Positions 25,965 through 34,845 of a stretch of DNA of 64,000 bases are shown in pieces; within the stretch, counting starts at the first letter, position 1, and the number at the start of each line of letters is the position of its first letter. The DNA is from Clostridia bacterium. Lineage in GTDB: Bacteria; Bacillota_A; Clostridia; Christensenellales; Aristaeellaceae. A program made the position numbers and the translations under genes. The DNA is taken from positions 62,001 through 126,000 of the forward strand of contig JAFWYA010000033.1 of the NCBI GenBank assembly GCA_017517815.1, written 5' to 3'. The notes below the pieces were generated by a model. That model searched no databases. It saw nothing but the letters and a program-made list of their open reading frames with translations, and was not told the origin of the DNA.

Positions 25965-27779
25965 ATGAAAATTTTGTTTGTCACCAGCGAATGCGCGCCG
26001 TTTTCCAAATCCGGCGGACTGGCGGATGTCGCCGGTTCGCTTCCGCCTGCCCTGCGGGATGCAGGCGATGAAGTGGCTGTGATCACGCCCATGTATCAGT
26101 GCGTGAAGGAGCGTTTTGCCCAGCAGCTGACCCGGGTGCTTGAAACCACGGTGCGCCTTGGCGGCAACGAGTATTACTGCGGCCTGTGGCGCGGCGATAT
26201 GAACGGCGTTACGGTATGGTTTATCGATAACGAGTCGTTTTTCCTGCGCCCGCGTTTGTACGGCTATGATGACGACAAGCTTCGCTTTGCGTGGTTCTGC
26301 CGCGCTGTGATCGCGCTGCTCAACTCCCTGGACTTTGTGCCGGAAATTCTGCACTGCAACGACTGGGAGACCGCGCTGGCTGTCATCTATCTGAAGAACG
26401 ACCAGATGGCGCACGAAGAACTGCGCCGTATCAAGACGGTCTATACCATCCACAACATTGCCTATCAGGGCCAGTTTGGTGCAAATGAACTGGCAGATAC
26501 CTTTGACCTGCCCTGGGGATGGTACGACGGCGGACTGGGCTATGAGTTTGAGGGCCGTCATGATATCAACCTGATGAAAGGCGCCATGCTGATGGCCGAC
26601 GCTGTGTCCACCGTGTCGGCAACATATGCGCGCGAGCTGCACCGGCCGGAATTTGGCGCGGGATTACAGGGTGTGGCGGATATCATCGGCCGCAGGATGC
26701 GCGGCATTCTCAATGGCATCGATATGGACCTGTACGACCCCATGAAGGACAAGCGCCTGCCGTATGCCTTTTCTGTGGTGGATATGGCCGGCAAGGCAAA
26801 GTGCAAGCAGCATATCCAGCGTGAATTTGGCCTGCTGGAGGAGCCCAAGTGGCCGCTGTTGTCCGTTGTTGCCCGTCTGGTGGAGCAGAAGGGGATTGAG
26901 CTGATCAAGGAGATTTTGCCGCTGTTGATGGATATGGGCGTGCAGATGATCGTATATGGGCAGGGTGATGCGCAGTATGAGGCCTACTTCGAGGAGTGCC
27001 GCCGCCGCTGGCCGGATCAGTTTGGCTTTTCCAGCGATTATAACGATTACCGGGCCAGCCATGTTTTTGCGGGCTCTGACTTCTACCTGATGCCCTCGCG
27101 ATTTGAGCCCTGCGGTCTGTCGCAGATGATGGCCATGCGTTACGGCACGGTGCCCATCGTGCATGAAACCGGCGGATTAAAGGACTCGGTGCGTCCTTAT
27201 CGTGAGTTTGACGGCGTGGGCGACGGTTTCTCGTTTTCGCCCTATCACAGCTATGAACTGCTGCTGGCCATCCGTCAGGCACTGAAGGTGTATTTCTGCA
27301 GCCCGGATACTTTCCAAAAGCTACGCCATCGCTGCATGCTGAAGGATTTTTCCTGGGAACGCAGCGCGCAGCGCTACAATCGTATGTATGCGGAAATCTC
27401 TGACGAACGTCACGGTCAGACGCTTTCGTTTGAGGACGCCTATCAGCTGCTGGCGGACGCCTATCTTGCTGTGGACGCTGAAAACCGTCGCCTGCACAAG
27501 AATGACGTTCTGCCGCATTATCATCGCACGCTGCAGATCACGATGGTGGGTCGTACACACGGCATCATCAGCATGGAGTTTGATAACGAGCAGCTGCATG
27601 TATATCCGTATGCTATGCCGGATGCCGACGCTGCCGTCACAGCAAACTTCGACTACCTGATGGGCATGGCCAAGGGCAAGTATGGCTTTGATCAGCTGTA
27701 TCTGATGGGCCAGCTGAAAATCACCGGCAATCTGTCCAAGGTGATGGAGCTCCGTCCGATGCTGACATGGCCAAAATGA
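25965..27779 (+). CDS. glgA: Glycogen synthase with a C-terminal SCP2-like domain
   Basis: Residues 1-480 form a GT5 glycogen synthase: SKSGGLADV (K15, ADP-glucose binding), HCNDWE, TIHNIAYQG, NGID, and the C-terminal SRFEPCGLSQ and HETGGL blocks. It extends alpha-1,4-glucan from ADP-glucose. The protein is 604 residues, about 125 longer than usual. The tail (about 480-604) has the look of an SCP2 sterol-carrier fold: a small beta-sheet segment followed by LMGMAKGKYGF and LMGQLKITGNLSKVMEL. Such domains bind hydrophobic ligands; its purpose on a glycogen synthase is unknown. The ATG follows CAAGGAG. No other glg genes are nearby, so the gene stands alone. Confidence 0.93.
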   Translation: MKILFVTSECAPFSKSGGLADVAGSLPPALRDAGDEVAVITPMYQCVKERFAQQLTRVLETTVRLGGNEYYCGLWRGDMNGVTVWFIDNESFFLRPRLYGYDDDKLRFAWFCRAVIALLNSLDFVPEILHCNDWETALAVIYLKNDQMAHEELRRIKTVYTIHNIAYQGQFGANELADTFDLPWGWYDGGLGYEFEGRHDINLMKGAMLMADAVSTVSATYARELHRPEFGAGLQGVADIIGRRMRGILNGIDMDLYDPMKDKRLPYAFSVVDMAGKAKCKQHIQREFGLLEEPKWPLLSVVARLVEQKGIELIKEILPLLMDMGVQMIVYGQGDAQYEAYFEECRRRWPDQFGFSSDYNDYRASHVFAGSDFYLMPSRFEPCGLSQMMAMRYGTVPIVHETGGLKDSVRPYREFDGVGDGFSFSPYHSYELLLAIRQALKVYFCSPDTFQKLRHRCMLKDFSWERSAQRYNRMYAEISDERHGQTLSFEDAYQLLADAYLAVDAENRRLHKNDVLPHYHRTLQITMVGRTHGIISMEFDNEQLHVYPYAMPDADAAVTANFDYLMGMAKGKYGFDQLYLMGQLKITGNLSKVMELRPMLTWPK

Positions 27780-27880
27780 ACGAAATCCCCGTCTTGTGCG
27801 AAAACATGGGACGGGGAGTTTTGGCGTGTTGATCGCAGCCAGCTGAGACAGCAATAAATTGATGCGAAGAAGGCAATTGA

Positions 27881-27910
27881 TTGAAACGAAGGACACAACT
27901 ATGTTATAAT
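27881..27910 (+). promoter_or_regulatory. Sigma-A-type promoter for the SGNH-fold protein gene
   Basis: TTGAAA (27881-27886), an 18-bp spacer and a perfect TATAAT (27905-27910) lie 48 bp before the ATG. Confidence 0.75.
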
Positions 27911-27957
27911 ACAGCGCTCTTGAAAAGCGCACCATCAACAAAAACACGAGGACCTCA

Positions 27958-29031
27958 ATGATGAAAAAAAAGATTTTTCTGATCGCACGACGTGTAATGT
28001 TTTTGATTACACTTATGGGCAGTATCGTGTGGATGGGTTTTGCCATGCAGCCGCAGGACAGTGCACTGAACGCTTTTCCCAACAGCGTCACATTCAGGGA
28101 ATTTTACGAACTGGAGCCTGATACGGTTGACGTGCTGTTTTTTGGCACCATCGTGGGTGTGGCTGCATTCAGCCCCATGGAACTGTATAATAACTATGGT
28201 ATAACAAGCTACAATCTCAGCAGCGGCGAGCAAAGCCTGGCAGTCAGCTACTTCTGGCTGCAGGAAGCTTTACGCACCCAGCATCCGAAAATTGTGATGT
28301 TGGAGCCTTTTTTTCTGTTCAGCTACCACGGATACTATTATGATCCGCTGAATACCTCTGAGACGAGTGTCCGCCAGTCCATGGATCCCATGAAGTGGTC
28401 GCCTGTTAAAATGAATGCGATCCGCGAAATTTGTGAACTGGATGAAACGTACAATGCACTCAGCTACTATTTTCCGATCATCCGTTATCACGATCGCTGG
28501 AAATACATCAATGCGGAAGAACTTTCCAAAAAGGATGAGCGCGGCCTGATGGGGTACAGCCCGGGGTTTGAAACGCATGTAAAGGGCATGCCATATGAGC
28601 CTTTTGAACGGTTGTATGATGATAAACTTGAAATGCAGCCCGTTATGCAGCAGTACCTTGCCCGCATGGCGGAACTGTGTCAGGAAGAGGGCATTCGCTT
28701 TGTGATCGTCAAGACGCCTGCAACAGCGCACCTGCTTGAAAAACATAATGCCATTCGCGAGTTTGCAGACCAGTATGGGGTGGACTTTATCGACTTCAAC
28801 GAAAGCGAAGTTTACTATGACGGCCTTGACTACTGGTACGAGGATGACAACAGCGACGCCGAACATGTCAACCATTGGGGCGCTGTCAAGGTAATGGATT
28901 ATCTGGGTAACTATCTTTTAGAGGAATGTGGCCTGGAGCCGCATGAGGATGACCAGTGGGCCAGTCTGAGCGAATTGTATCAGCAGCGCATTGAAGCTGG
29001 AGAAGAAGCTGCCCTGAGCGAAGAAGAGTAA
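27958..29031 (+). CDS. SGNH/DltD-like fold protein lacking the Ser-His signature
   Basis: The 357-residue protein has one N-terminal membrane helix (about 8-28) and then the organisation of clostridial SGNH proteins linked to MBOAT acyltransferases: an early VLFFG strand, the xxxxPMELYNNYGITSYNLSS block, IVMLEPFF, IRFVIVKTPA and a late DAEHVNHWGA carrying the DxxH-like motif. At the nucleophile position, where relatives read GTSH or GSSH, this protein reads GTIV (residues 63-66). Serine and oxyanion histidine are therefore missing, and it may be a binding or structural paralogue. The intact relative is at 40620-42194. Single-gene unit with its own promoter and terminator. Confidence 0.75.
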   Translation: MMKKKIFLIARRVMFLITLMGSIVWMGFAMQPQDSALNAFPNSVTFREFYELEPDTVDVLFFGTIVGVAAFSPMELYNNYGITSYNLSSGEQSLAVSYFWLQEALRTQHPKIVMLEPFFLFSYHGYYYDPLNTSETSVRQSMDPMKWSPVKMNAIREICELDETYNALSYYFPIIRYHDRWKYINAEELSKKDERGLMGYSPGFETHVKGMPYEPFERLYDDKLEMQPVMQQYLARMAELCQEEGIRFVIVKTPATAHLLEKHNAIREFADQYGVDFIDFNESEVYYDGLDYWYEDDNSDAEHVNHWGAVKVMDYLGNYLLEECGLEPHEDDQWASLSELYQQRIEAGEEAALSEEE

Positions 29032-29033
29032 GC

Positions 29034-29077
29034 AAAAAGCCTTCTGCTGTTTGCGCAAAACAGCAGAAGGCTTTTTG
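29034..29077 (+). terminator. Intrinsic terminator
   Basis: A 13-15 bp stem with arms AAAGCCTTCTGCTG and CAGCAGAAGGCTTT is followed by T residues directly after the SGNH-fold gene. Confidence 0.93.
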
Positions 29078-29150
29078 CAGCTTTCCTTTTTGCGGCTGAT
29101 GGTGGTATAATACAGCCAGCAATTCGAATACCGGTTCAGGAGGCTTTCGT

Positions 29151-31121
29151 ATGGTTAAAATCATCTATGACAAAGGCATTCCGTTTATCGATATTGATGG
29201 CGAGCGTTTTGATCCGGCCGCTTTTCGCTCTTTTCGTCCCCGCCCGGACAATGTGCTGCTGGCTTCGCGCGCAGGCATTGAGCTGATGCAGATTTTGGTT
29301 TCCGGCCTGCCGTGTACTTTGCAGGTGCCGTATTCCATGTACGGCGGCGTATGGATGGGCGACGGCGTGTATGACTTCACGGCGTTTGACAATCAGTTTG
29401 CCATGTTCCGCCGTTATGCGCCCAATGCCTATTTCAATGTAATGCTTCAGCTGGACGTGTGCCCGTGGTTTGCCCAGCAGCACCCCGATGAGGATACCGA
29501 CAGCTACCATCACATCAGCGAACTGGCGCTCAACGAGGACTGGAAACGCTCTGCTGCCGATTATCTGAAAGCGTTTATCACCTATGCAGAGGAAAAATAC
29601 GGCGACCGCATCTGGGGCTACAGCATTGCTGCTGGCCTGTCCAACGAGTGGTTTGACGATTCTCTCATCGATCAAAATTTTGATCGTGAAAACACGCGCC
29701 TGACCAAACTGTGGCGCGATGCAATCGGCAAGCCGGAAGCAAAGGTGCCCACGGTTGCATCGCTGGACACCGGATGTGATCTGCGCAAGCCCGACAGCGA
29801 TGAATTCCGCTATCTGGAGCTTGCTACAAATCAAATCAGCAACCTGATCTGCTACTTTGCAGCCGAAGCTCAGAAGGTGCTTCAGCATCAGAAACTGTTT
29901 GGCCTGTTCTATGGGTATGCGATCACCTCGGGTCCGCTGGTCTACTGGAACACCAACGGCTATGAGCAGGTGTGGCGCTCTCCTGATATTGACATGCTTT
30001 ACTCGCCCGCAGCCTATCATGAAAACCGTTTTCTCAGCGGCGTGAGCTCCTATCAGTACACGGTGGACTCCATCCGTCTCAATGGCAAACTGTACCTGCA
30101 CGAGAATGATCACCGCACCGATCTGGCGCGGTTCCCGCTGGAAAACGGCACCATCCTGAAGGATTGCTATAACAGCTTTGAAGAGTGGCGCGAGGTTTTC
30201 CGCCGCGAGCTTTGCAACGTGATGCAAAAGCGGGCGGCTTTCTGGTGGTTTGACTTCTTCGGCGGCTACTACAGCGCCCCGGAATATGCGGAAGAACTGA
30301 AACTGGAAACGGAGCTTTTCCATCAAATGGCGCAGGGCGAACGCGAATCCAATGCGGAGATCGCCGTATTTATTGACCCGATCTCGCTGATGTGCGTGCG
30401 TCAGCACACACGCCTTGCCCATGAGCTGAGCATGAATGCCACCGATGAACTGCTGTGCTGCGGCGCTCCGTTTGAACTGTACAACCTGAGCGATCTGCCT
30501 AAACTGGACGTCAGCCGCTACAAGATGTTTGTGTTCCTGAATGCTTATCTGCTCACAGATGAGATGCGCAGCTGGATCAAGGAGCACCTTCAGGGAAAAA
30601 CCAAGGTGCTTGCCCATGCATCTGCCATGTGGAACGGCAAGGACTTCAGCGCTGAGCATCTTTCCCAAATGTGCGGCATGCACATCACCCTCAGGGAAAG
30701 CAGTGAATCTGCAGCGGTCTATCAGGATGCGCACTATCGTTTTTCAAAGGAAGTGCAGCCACTGCTTCAGGTGGAGGACGAATCCGCCAAACCGCTGGCA
30801 TATTTCGAAGACGGCGCCGTCAGTTGCGCGCGCAAGGGCGAATATGTTTATACCTGTATTCCGCAAAGTCCGTGGCAGCTTTGGCGTGATATCGCCAAAG
30901 AAGCAGGCGTTCACATCTGGGATGAAAACGGCGGAGGCACGTCCATCTGCTCCCAGTTCGTCGGAGCGTATACCACGCTGCGTGAGGACTGCGAGCTGCA
31001 CATGAAGGAAGACGGCATCTACCGCGAAGTGTTCCATGACCAGACCTATGAATGCAGGGACGGTGTGCTGAAGTATACAGTACCCAAAGGAACCACGATG
31101 CTGTTTGTAAAGGAAAAATGA
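29151..31121 (+). CDS. Clan GH-A glycoside hydrolase, beta-galactosidase-like
   Basis: The 656-residue cytoplasmic protein (no signal peptide) has a TIM-barrel beginning, with the likely acid/base in GLSNEWF (E166) and a likely nucleophile in LYLHENDHRT (E318). A Rossmann-like domain (about 400-520: VFIDPISL, MFVFLNAY, TKVLAHASAMW) and a C-terminal beta segment follow. This three-part build is that of GH42 and related families, with the middle domain resembling the beta-galactosidase trimerisation domain. It is not close enough to GH42 to name the sugar. The ATG has AGGAGG seven bases upstream. It is a single-gene unit with a terminator at 31130. Confidence 0.7.
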   Translation: MVKIIYDKGIPFIDIDGERFDPAAFRSFRPRPDNVLLASRAGIELMQILVSGLPCTLQVPYSMYGGVWMGDGVYDFTAFDNQFAMFRRYAPNAYFNVMLQLDVCPWFAQQHPDEDTDSYHHISELALNEDWKRSAADYLKAFITYAEEKYGDRIWGYSIAAGLSNEWFDDSLIDQNFDRENTRLTKLWRDAIGKPEAKVPTVASLDTGCDLRKPDSDEFRYLELATNQISNLICYFAAEAQKVLQHQKLFGLFYGYAITSGPLVYWNTNGYEQVWRSPDIDMLYSPAAYHENRFLSGVSSYQYTVDSIRLNGKLYLHENDHRTDLARFPLENGTILKDCYNSFEEWREVFRRELCNVMQKRAAFWWFDFFGGYYSAPEYAEELKLETELFHQMAQGERESNAEIAVFIDPISLMCVRQHTRLAHELSMNATDELLCCGAPFELYNLSDLPKLDVSRYKMFVFLNAYLLTDEMRSWIKEHLQGKTKVLAHASAMWNGKDFSAEHLSQMCGMHITLRESSESAAVYQDAHYRFSKEVQPLLQVEDESAKPLAYFEDGAVSCARKGEYVYTCIPQSPWQLWRDIAKEAGVHIWDENGGGTSICSQFVGAYTTLREDCELHMKEDGIYREVFHDQTYECRDGVLKYTVPKGTTMLFVKEK

Positions 31122-31129
31122 TATTTTGC

Positions 31130-31168
31130 AAAAACAAGCCACGCCTGATGAAACGGCGTGGCTTGTTT
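31130..31168. terminator. Intrinsic terminator between converging genes
   Basis: AACAAGCCACGCC and GGCGTGGCTTGTT form a perfect 13-bp stem. A-rich sequence on the left and a T-rich stretch on the right allow use by both strands. Confidence 0.88.
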
Positions 31169-31175
31169 GATATAT

Positions 31176-32042
31176 TTACGGTTCAAAGGGCATGTATTCA
31201 CCGGCGCGGAACATGGCGTAGATCACGTCATAATGCGGATGTTCGCGCCAGCCGCCGCGGGTGGGCAGGCTTTCACCATCCACATGGCAGTCGGGGTGAA
31301 GCTCGCGCATGGTTTGTACCTGTTCATCGGGGATTTTGCTGCGTCCGCACCAGAAGCGCTCCAGCGCAGGCAGACCGTACAGCGGCGAGATGTCGCGCAG
31401 CTGGTCGCTGCAGGACAGGTTCAAGTCGCGAAGGCTTGTCAGTGATGAAAGCGGCGACACGTCGGTGACGTTGGTACTGAAGGCTTCCAGATATTCCAGA
31501 TTGGTCAGTACCGAAAGCGGCGTCAGATCGGTGATGCCGTAATTGGGGCTGATGATCAGCACGCGCAGGTCGGTAAGTCCGTTGAGGAAACTGAGATCAG
31601 TCAGCTTGTTATGGCCCAGATCCAGCGCCTTGAGGCGGGTACACATGCGAAGCTGGCTCAGCTCGTTCGTGGTGTGATAGTCGTCGCGCTTATTGGTGAT
31701 CTGGCTGCGGTGCAGCGTGGAAAATGCCGTGGCGTCGGTTCGCACGGTATGGATGTCAAAGTGCAGCGTCCAGCCGAAAAACACATTCGGATAGGTGTCA
31801 AACAGCCACTCCATGTCCTTGCGGGGAAGCTTGCTGTCAAACATCCGCACTTCCTGCAGCTGCGGCAGCTGCTCGACAAGCGCGGAAAGCGCCTGTGCAT
31901 CATCCACCCGTACGCCTGCAGCGTCAAAGTCCACGATGGTGGCGTTTGTATCAATGCTCAGGCCGAATGCTTCCATGCTTTCGGCACAGGCAGCACCGGT
32001 TAGAAGCAGGCACAGAAGAAACAGCAGCAGTGCTTTTTTCAT
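31176..32042 (-). CDS. Secreted leucine-rich-repeat protein
   Basis: The 288-residue protein has a signal peptide (residues 1-20, cleavage near ACA-ES; no good lipobox) and about five short internalin-type LRRs between residues 135 and 240, such as LKALDLGHNKLTDLSFL, LTDLTPLSVLTNLEYL and VTDVSPLSSLTSLRDLNLS. The region before the repeats (25-120) may be an N-terminal cap. Such repeats bind protein partners outside the cell. Its ATG overlaps the stop of the Lgt-like gene (ATGA), so it is the third gene of the glycosidase > Lgt-like > LRR operon. Its partner is unknown. Confidence 0.8.
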   Translation of the reverse strand: MKKALLLFLLCLLLTGAACAESMEAFGLSIDTNATIVDFDAAGVRVDDAQALSALVEQLPQLQEVRMFDSKLPRKDMEWLFDTYPNVFFGWTLHFDIHTVRTDATAFSTLHRSQITNKRDDYHTTNELSQLRMCTRLKALDLGHNKLTDLSFLNGLTDLRVLIISPNYGITDLTPLSVLTNLEYLEAFSTNVTDVSPLSSLTSLRDLNLSCSDQLRDISPLYGLPALERFWCGRSKIPDEQVQTMRELHPDCHVDGESLPTRGGWREHPHYDVIYAMFRAGEYMPFEP

Positions 32043-32926
32043 GCGGCAGCCTCGCCGGAGGAAAGGTCTGTCTTTTGGGCGTTAAACCCCATGCAGAGCA
32101 CAGCGGCAGCCATGGCCGCGTAATCGATCCATGTGGCCCAGGGCATCTTGTCAATGGCATATTCTGCGAAGATGACCACGCCGACGCAGGCAGCAAAGAT
32201 CAGCCAGCGCACAAGGCTTTTGCGCAGCGCATGGCGGCGGCACAGGGCAGTCAGCATAATGACAGCGATGATGACGGCGCTCGTCAGCTGCTGCACGCGC
32301 ACAAAGCCCCATTGGATGGATTCTACACGCAGGCTTTCGCAGAAGATCTGCGAGGCGGCCCACCAGATGAGCGCCACAGGCAGGCGCTGCCCCGGCAGCT
32401 TGCGAATCAGCACGTAAATCAGCACAGCCAGTGCACAGAGCGCCTCCAGGTTGAATACGGCGGCGCACCATTCGCCGTACATATTCTGAATGGCAAAGGG
32501 ATAGCGCTGCAGCCATGCGGCGTCCAGCATGTCGCCCCAGCCAAAGTCGGAAAAGGCTTCGGCAAGGCGCAGCAGCGCAGCGCCGAAAAGTCCGGCAGGC
32601 ACAAAAGCGTCAGCAACGCGGGCAAAAGGCTGCTTCCTAAGCCGGGCAGTCAGCGCAGCCGCTGCAATAAAGCCCAGAATGCCGCCGCTGAAGGCGTAGG
32701 AATAAGGATCCATGGGGAAGAGCGGGCCAAAGAAGCCTGCCCCCATCAGGTCGCAGGTCAGGATGTAATAAAGTCTTGCGCAGACAATGCAAAGCACCAG
32801 CGACAAAAGGCTCATCCATACGCCGGTCTTCCAGCCCAGTCGGCGGCGAATGGCAGACAGAATCAGCAGTACAGCCGTGACAAGCGCGGCGAGCGCTGCG
32901 GCTGCCATGTAGGGGAAGGTCGTCAT
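32039..32926 (-). CDS. Lgt-like polytopic membrane protein, second copy
   Basis: The 295-residue protein has about seven membrane segments and the degenerate Lgt pattern of its paralogue at 6688-7632: YAFSGGILGF in place of the HGG loop, LRLAEAFSDFGWGD, a VFNLEALCALAVLIYVL helix, ASQIFCESLRVES and VRVQQLTSAVI. The catalytic-loop His is again missing. It starts 4 bp after the stop of a NAGPA-domain glycosidase, the same arrangement as the first copy. The two proteins are diverged, so the duplication is old or the pairs were acquired separately. Confidence 0.6.
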   Translation of the reverse strand: MTTFPYMAAAALAALVTAVLLILSAIRRRLGWKTGVWMSLLSLVLCIVCARLYYILTCDLMGAGFFGPLFPMDPYSYAFSGGILGFIAAAALTARLRKQPFARVADAFVPAGLFGAALLRLAEAFSDFGWGDMLDAAWLQRYPFAIQNMYGEWCAAVFNLEALCALAVLIYVLIRKLPGQRLPVALIWWAASQIFCESLRVESIQWGFVRVQQLTSAVIIAVIMLTALCRRHALRKSLVRWLIFAACVGVVIFAEYAIDKMPWATWIDYAAMAAAVLCMGFNAQKTDLSSGEAAA

Positions 32927-32930
32927 TCAA

Positions 32931-33815
32931 TCACTCCTGATAGGCGCTGGCAAAATAAATGATATCGCTGAGCTTGCGGTGGTGACGGTTCTGGACTGCG
33001 TTGATCTTCTCGTTGTGGAAGATGATGGCCGTGGAGTTGCCGCCGTCGAGGTTGTAGGCGTTTTCTACGTTCAGAGTATCCAGAAAAGCCGCCCACTCGT
33101 GCAGGGTAAGACCTCCGTCCTTGGACTCGCGGTCGCCTTCGCTCACGGCGCAGATATATTCCAGCTCACCTTTTTTGACCTGTGCGATGGCGGCGCGCTG
33201 GTGGCGCTCCAGCGAACCGTTGAACGAGGCACGGTAGTTTTCTGCAAGAGGCTGACCGTTGACGATCAAACCAGGGCCGAAGCTGAAGGTATTGATGAGC
33301 GACAGGTCGCTGTACTGCGCCAGCTTTTCATGGCTGCAGTCCTGCACGATGGTAAAGTCGCCGTTGGCGTCGATGAGCAGCATGTCGCGGCCGTCGGCCA
33401 TGCGCTCGGCATATACCCGGCCCTGACGCACCAGATAGGAGCCTACGGTGGACAGCTGGTAATAGCAGTAGTCGCCGTTGATGGCCAGCACTGCGTTCAT
33501 GCGGTTGGCCATATCCTTGACAGACGCAACCTGCTTGCGGTTGAAGCCGTAGGCGGAAGCGCTGCGAAACTGGCTCGGGTCAGCAATGCGGATGCGGGCC
33601 ACATAGCACACCGTCTGCTCCCAGGGATAGGTCTCAATGGAGATGCTCAGGCTGGGATCTTCGTAGTGCGTGCTGTCAATATAATAGCTTTCATTCACGG
33701 GCTGTGCAGGAGAATCATCCACCGGCAGGGGAACGATCTCACCGGCGCAGGCACAGCTGCTCAGGGTCAAAAGAACACACAGGCACGCAGCCAGCCGCTT
33801 GAAATTCTGAAACAT
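32931..33815 (-). CDS. Phosphodiester glycosidase (NAGPA domain), probable lipoprotein
   Basis: The start at 33815 (GGAAGG ten bases upstream) gives 294 residues with a lipoprotein signal ending LSSC (C21), so the protein is probably tethered to the outer face of the membrane. The NAGPA domain shows LAINGDYCYYQ, MLLIDANGDF, SFGPGLIVNG, RAAIAQVKKG and NLDGGNSTAIIF, and ends DIIYFASAYQE, like its paralogue at 7636-8655. It is expected to hydrolyse sugar phosphodiesters of envelope or extracellular material. It is the first gene of a three-gene operon with the Lgt-like and LRR genes. Confidence 0.82.
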   Translation of the reverse strand: MFQNFKRLAACLCVLLTLSSCACAGEIVPLPVDDSPAQPVNESYYIDSTHYEDPSLSISIETYPWEQTVCYVARIRIADPSQFRSASAYGFNRKQVASVKDMANRMNAVLAINGDYCYYQLSTVGSYLVRQGRVYAERMADGRDMLLIDANGDFTIVQDCSHEKLAQYSDLSLINTFSFGPGLIVNGQPLAENYRASFNGSLERHQRAAIAQVKKGELEYICAVSEGDRESKDGGLTLHEWAAFLDTLNVENAYNLDGGNSTAIIFHNEKINAVQNRHHRKLSDIIYFASAYQE

Positions 33816-33913
33816 GGTCACACTACCTTCCAGCCTTTTGGCGTAAATGGTCAAACATCAATCAATATACCATTTTTCTTACAAAAAGTCCATAGTGTGA
33901 CACGGCTGAACAC

Positions 33914-33943
33914 CAAAGGGAGGCCCGTGCAGCCTCCCTTTTT
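33914..33943 (-). terminator. Intrinsic terminator after the LCP gene
   Basis: The arms AAAGGGAGGC and GCCTCCCTTT lie just beyond the LCP stop codon, with a short T-run on the right and AAAGG on the left. It may also shield the downstream glycosidase operon. Confidence 0.7.
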
Positions 33944-33945
33944 CG

Positions 33946-34776
33946 TTATTCTTCTGTGAAAAATGCCTCAAGCCGTGCGCGGCAGCGTTTCAGGTCGGGT
34001 ATGAGCACCATCATACCATTGACAGTTTCTTCTGAAAAAGCATCTTCAAAGGGCACATGCGCCGTGCGGATGACGGTTTCATCCAGTTTTGCGATGAGCG
34101 GTGCAAGCTGCGTAAGGTCCCCCAGAGACAGATCCGTCTGTACACGGCTGATGTTTTTGACCGCCAGCTTCAAAAGCGTCCATCGGTCCAGCTGCGCCAT
34201 CTGCTCAAGCATGGCGGCAATCAGCGTATGCTGGCGTGAGGTGCGCTGAAAGTCGCCGTCCAGCTTGCGCAAACGGCTGTAGCACAGCGCCTGAAAACCA
34301 TCCAGCCGCTGCAACCCGGCGGATTCCAATGGCGCGCGGCCGTGATCTTTCAGCAGCTGGTTCAGATAGTTGAGCTCGGCCTGTGTAATGTCAACCTGCA
34401 CGCCGCCCAGTTCATCCACCAGATCAGAAAGCACCGAAAAATCCACCGTCACGGTGCGGTCTACCGTAATGCCGAAGTTCTTTTCGAGCGTTTGCTTCAG
34501 TAAGTCCTCACCGCCGTAGAAATAGGCGGCGTTCAGCCGATTCTTTCCGTGCCCGGGAATGGGAACGTACAGGTCGCGAAGAAACGACGCCAGCCGCACC
34601 TCTCCGCTGGGGCTGACCTGTACAAGCATCATGGCGTCGCTGCGCCCGGGCTGATCGGCAGTGCGAGCATCCACGCCGATGAGCAGTACGCGCATACCCT
34701 CGTACGATTGGGCTGAGGCGGCGGAAAACAAAAGCAGCAGGGCAAGCACCGCTGCCGTCATTCTTTTGAAAAACAC
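33946..34776 (-). CDS. LytR-CpsA-Psr (LCP) family glycopolymer ligase
   Basis: From a GTG at 34776 the protein is 276 residues. It has a signal anchor (about 5-22) and an LCP domain: VLLIGVDAR, GRSDAMMLVQV (metal Asp and pyrophosphate Arg region), SFLRDLYVPIPG, KNRLNAAYFYGG, VDELGGVQVDI, and CYSRLRKLDGDFQRTSRQ (the RxRxxDGDxxRxxRQ-like block). LCP enzymes transfer lipid-linked glycopolymers such as teichoic acid or capsule to peptidoglycan. GTG is preferred over upstream ATG codons because AAAGGAGGGG sits directly before it. That ribosome site lies in the 3' arm of the hairpin at 34781-34823, so expression may be controlled by read-through and folding. Confidence 0.85.
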   Translation of the reverse strand: MFFKRMTAAVLALLLLFSAASAQSYEGMRVLLIGVDARTADQPGRSDAMMLVQVSPSGEVRLASFLRDLYVPIPGHGKNRLNAAYFYGGEDLLKQTLEKNFGITVDRTVTVDFSVLSDLVDELGGVQVDITQAELNYLNQLLKDHGRAPLESAGLQRLDGFQALCYSRLRKLDGDFQRTSRQHTLIAAMLEQMAQLDRWTLLKLAVKNISRVQTDLSLGDLTQLAPLIAKLDETVIRTAHVPFEDAFSEETVNGMMVLIPDLKRCRARLEAFFTEE

Positions 34777-34823
34777 AAAACCCCTCCTTTGCGTGGTCAT
34801 AACACTATAACGCAAAGGAGGGG
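34769..34823 (-). terminator. Hairpin that ends the CDF gene and contains the LCP ribosome site
   Basis: A perfect 13-bp inverted repeat (CCCCTCCTTTGCG, 17-nt loop, CGCAAAGGAGGGG on the minus strand) is followed by TTTTGTGTTTTT. It can act as an intrinsic terminator for the CDF gene. Its 3' arm carries the Shine-Dalgarno AAAGGAGG of the LCP gene, whose GTG is inside the T-rich tail. Confidence 0.75.
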
Positions 34824-34845
34824 CTGTTTCATGCCTGTGGAAACA

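Noticed and set aside
31176..32042. Lipoprotein call for the LRR protein
   Set aside because: The cysteine in TGAACAES has no Leu-type residue at -3; a signal peptidase I site is a better fit.
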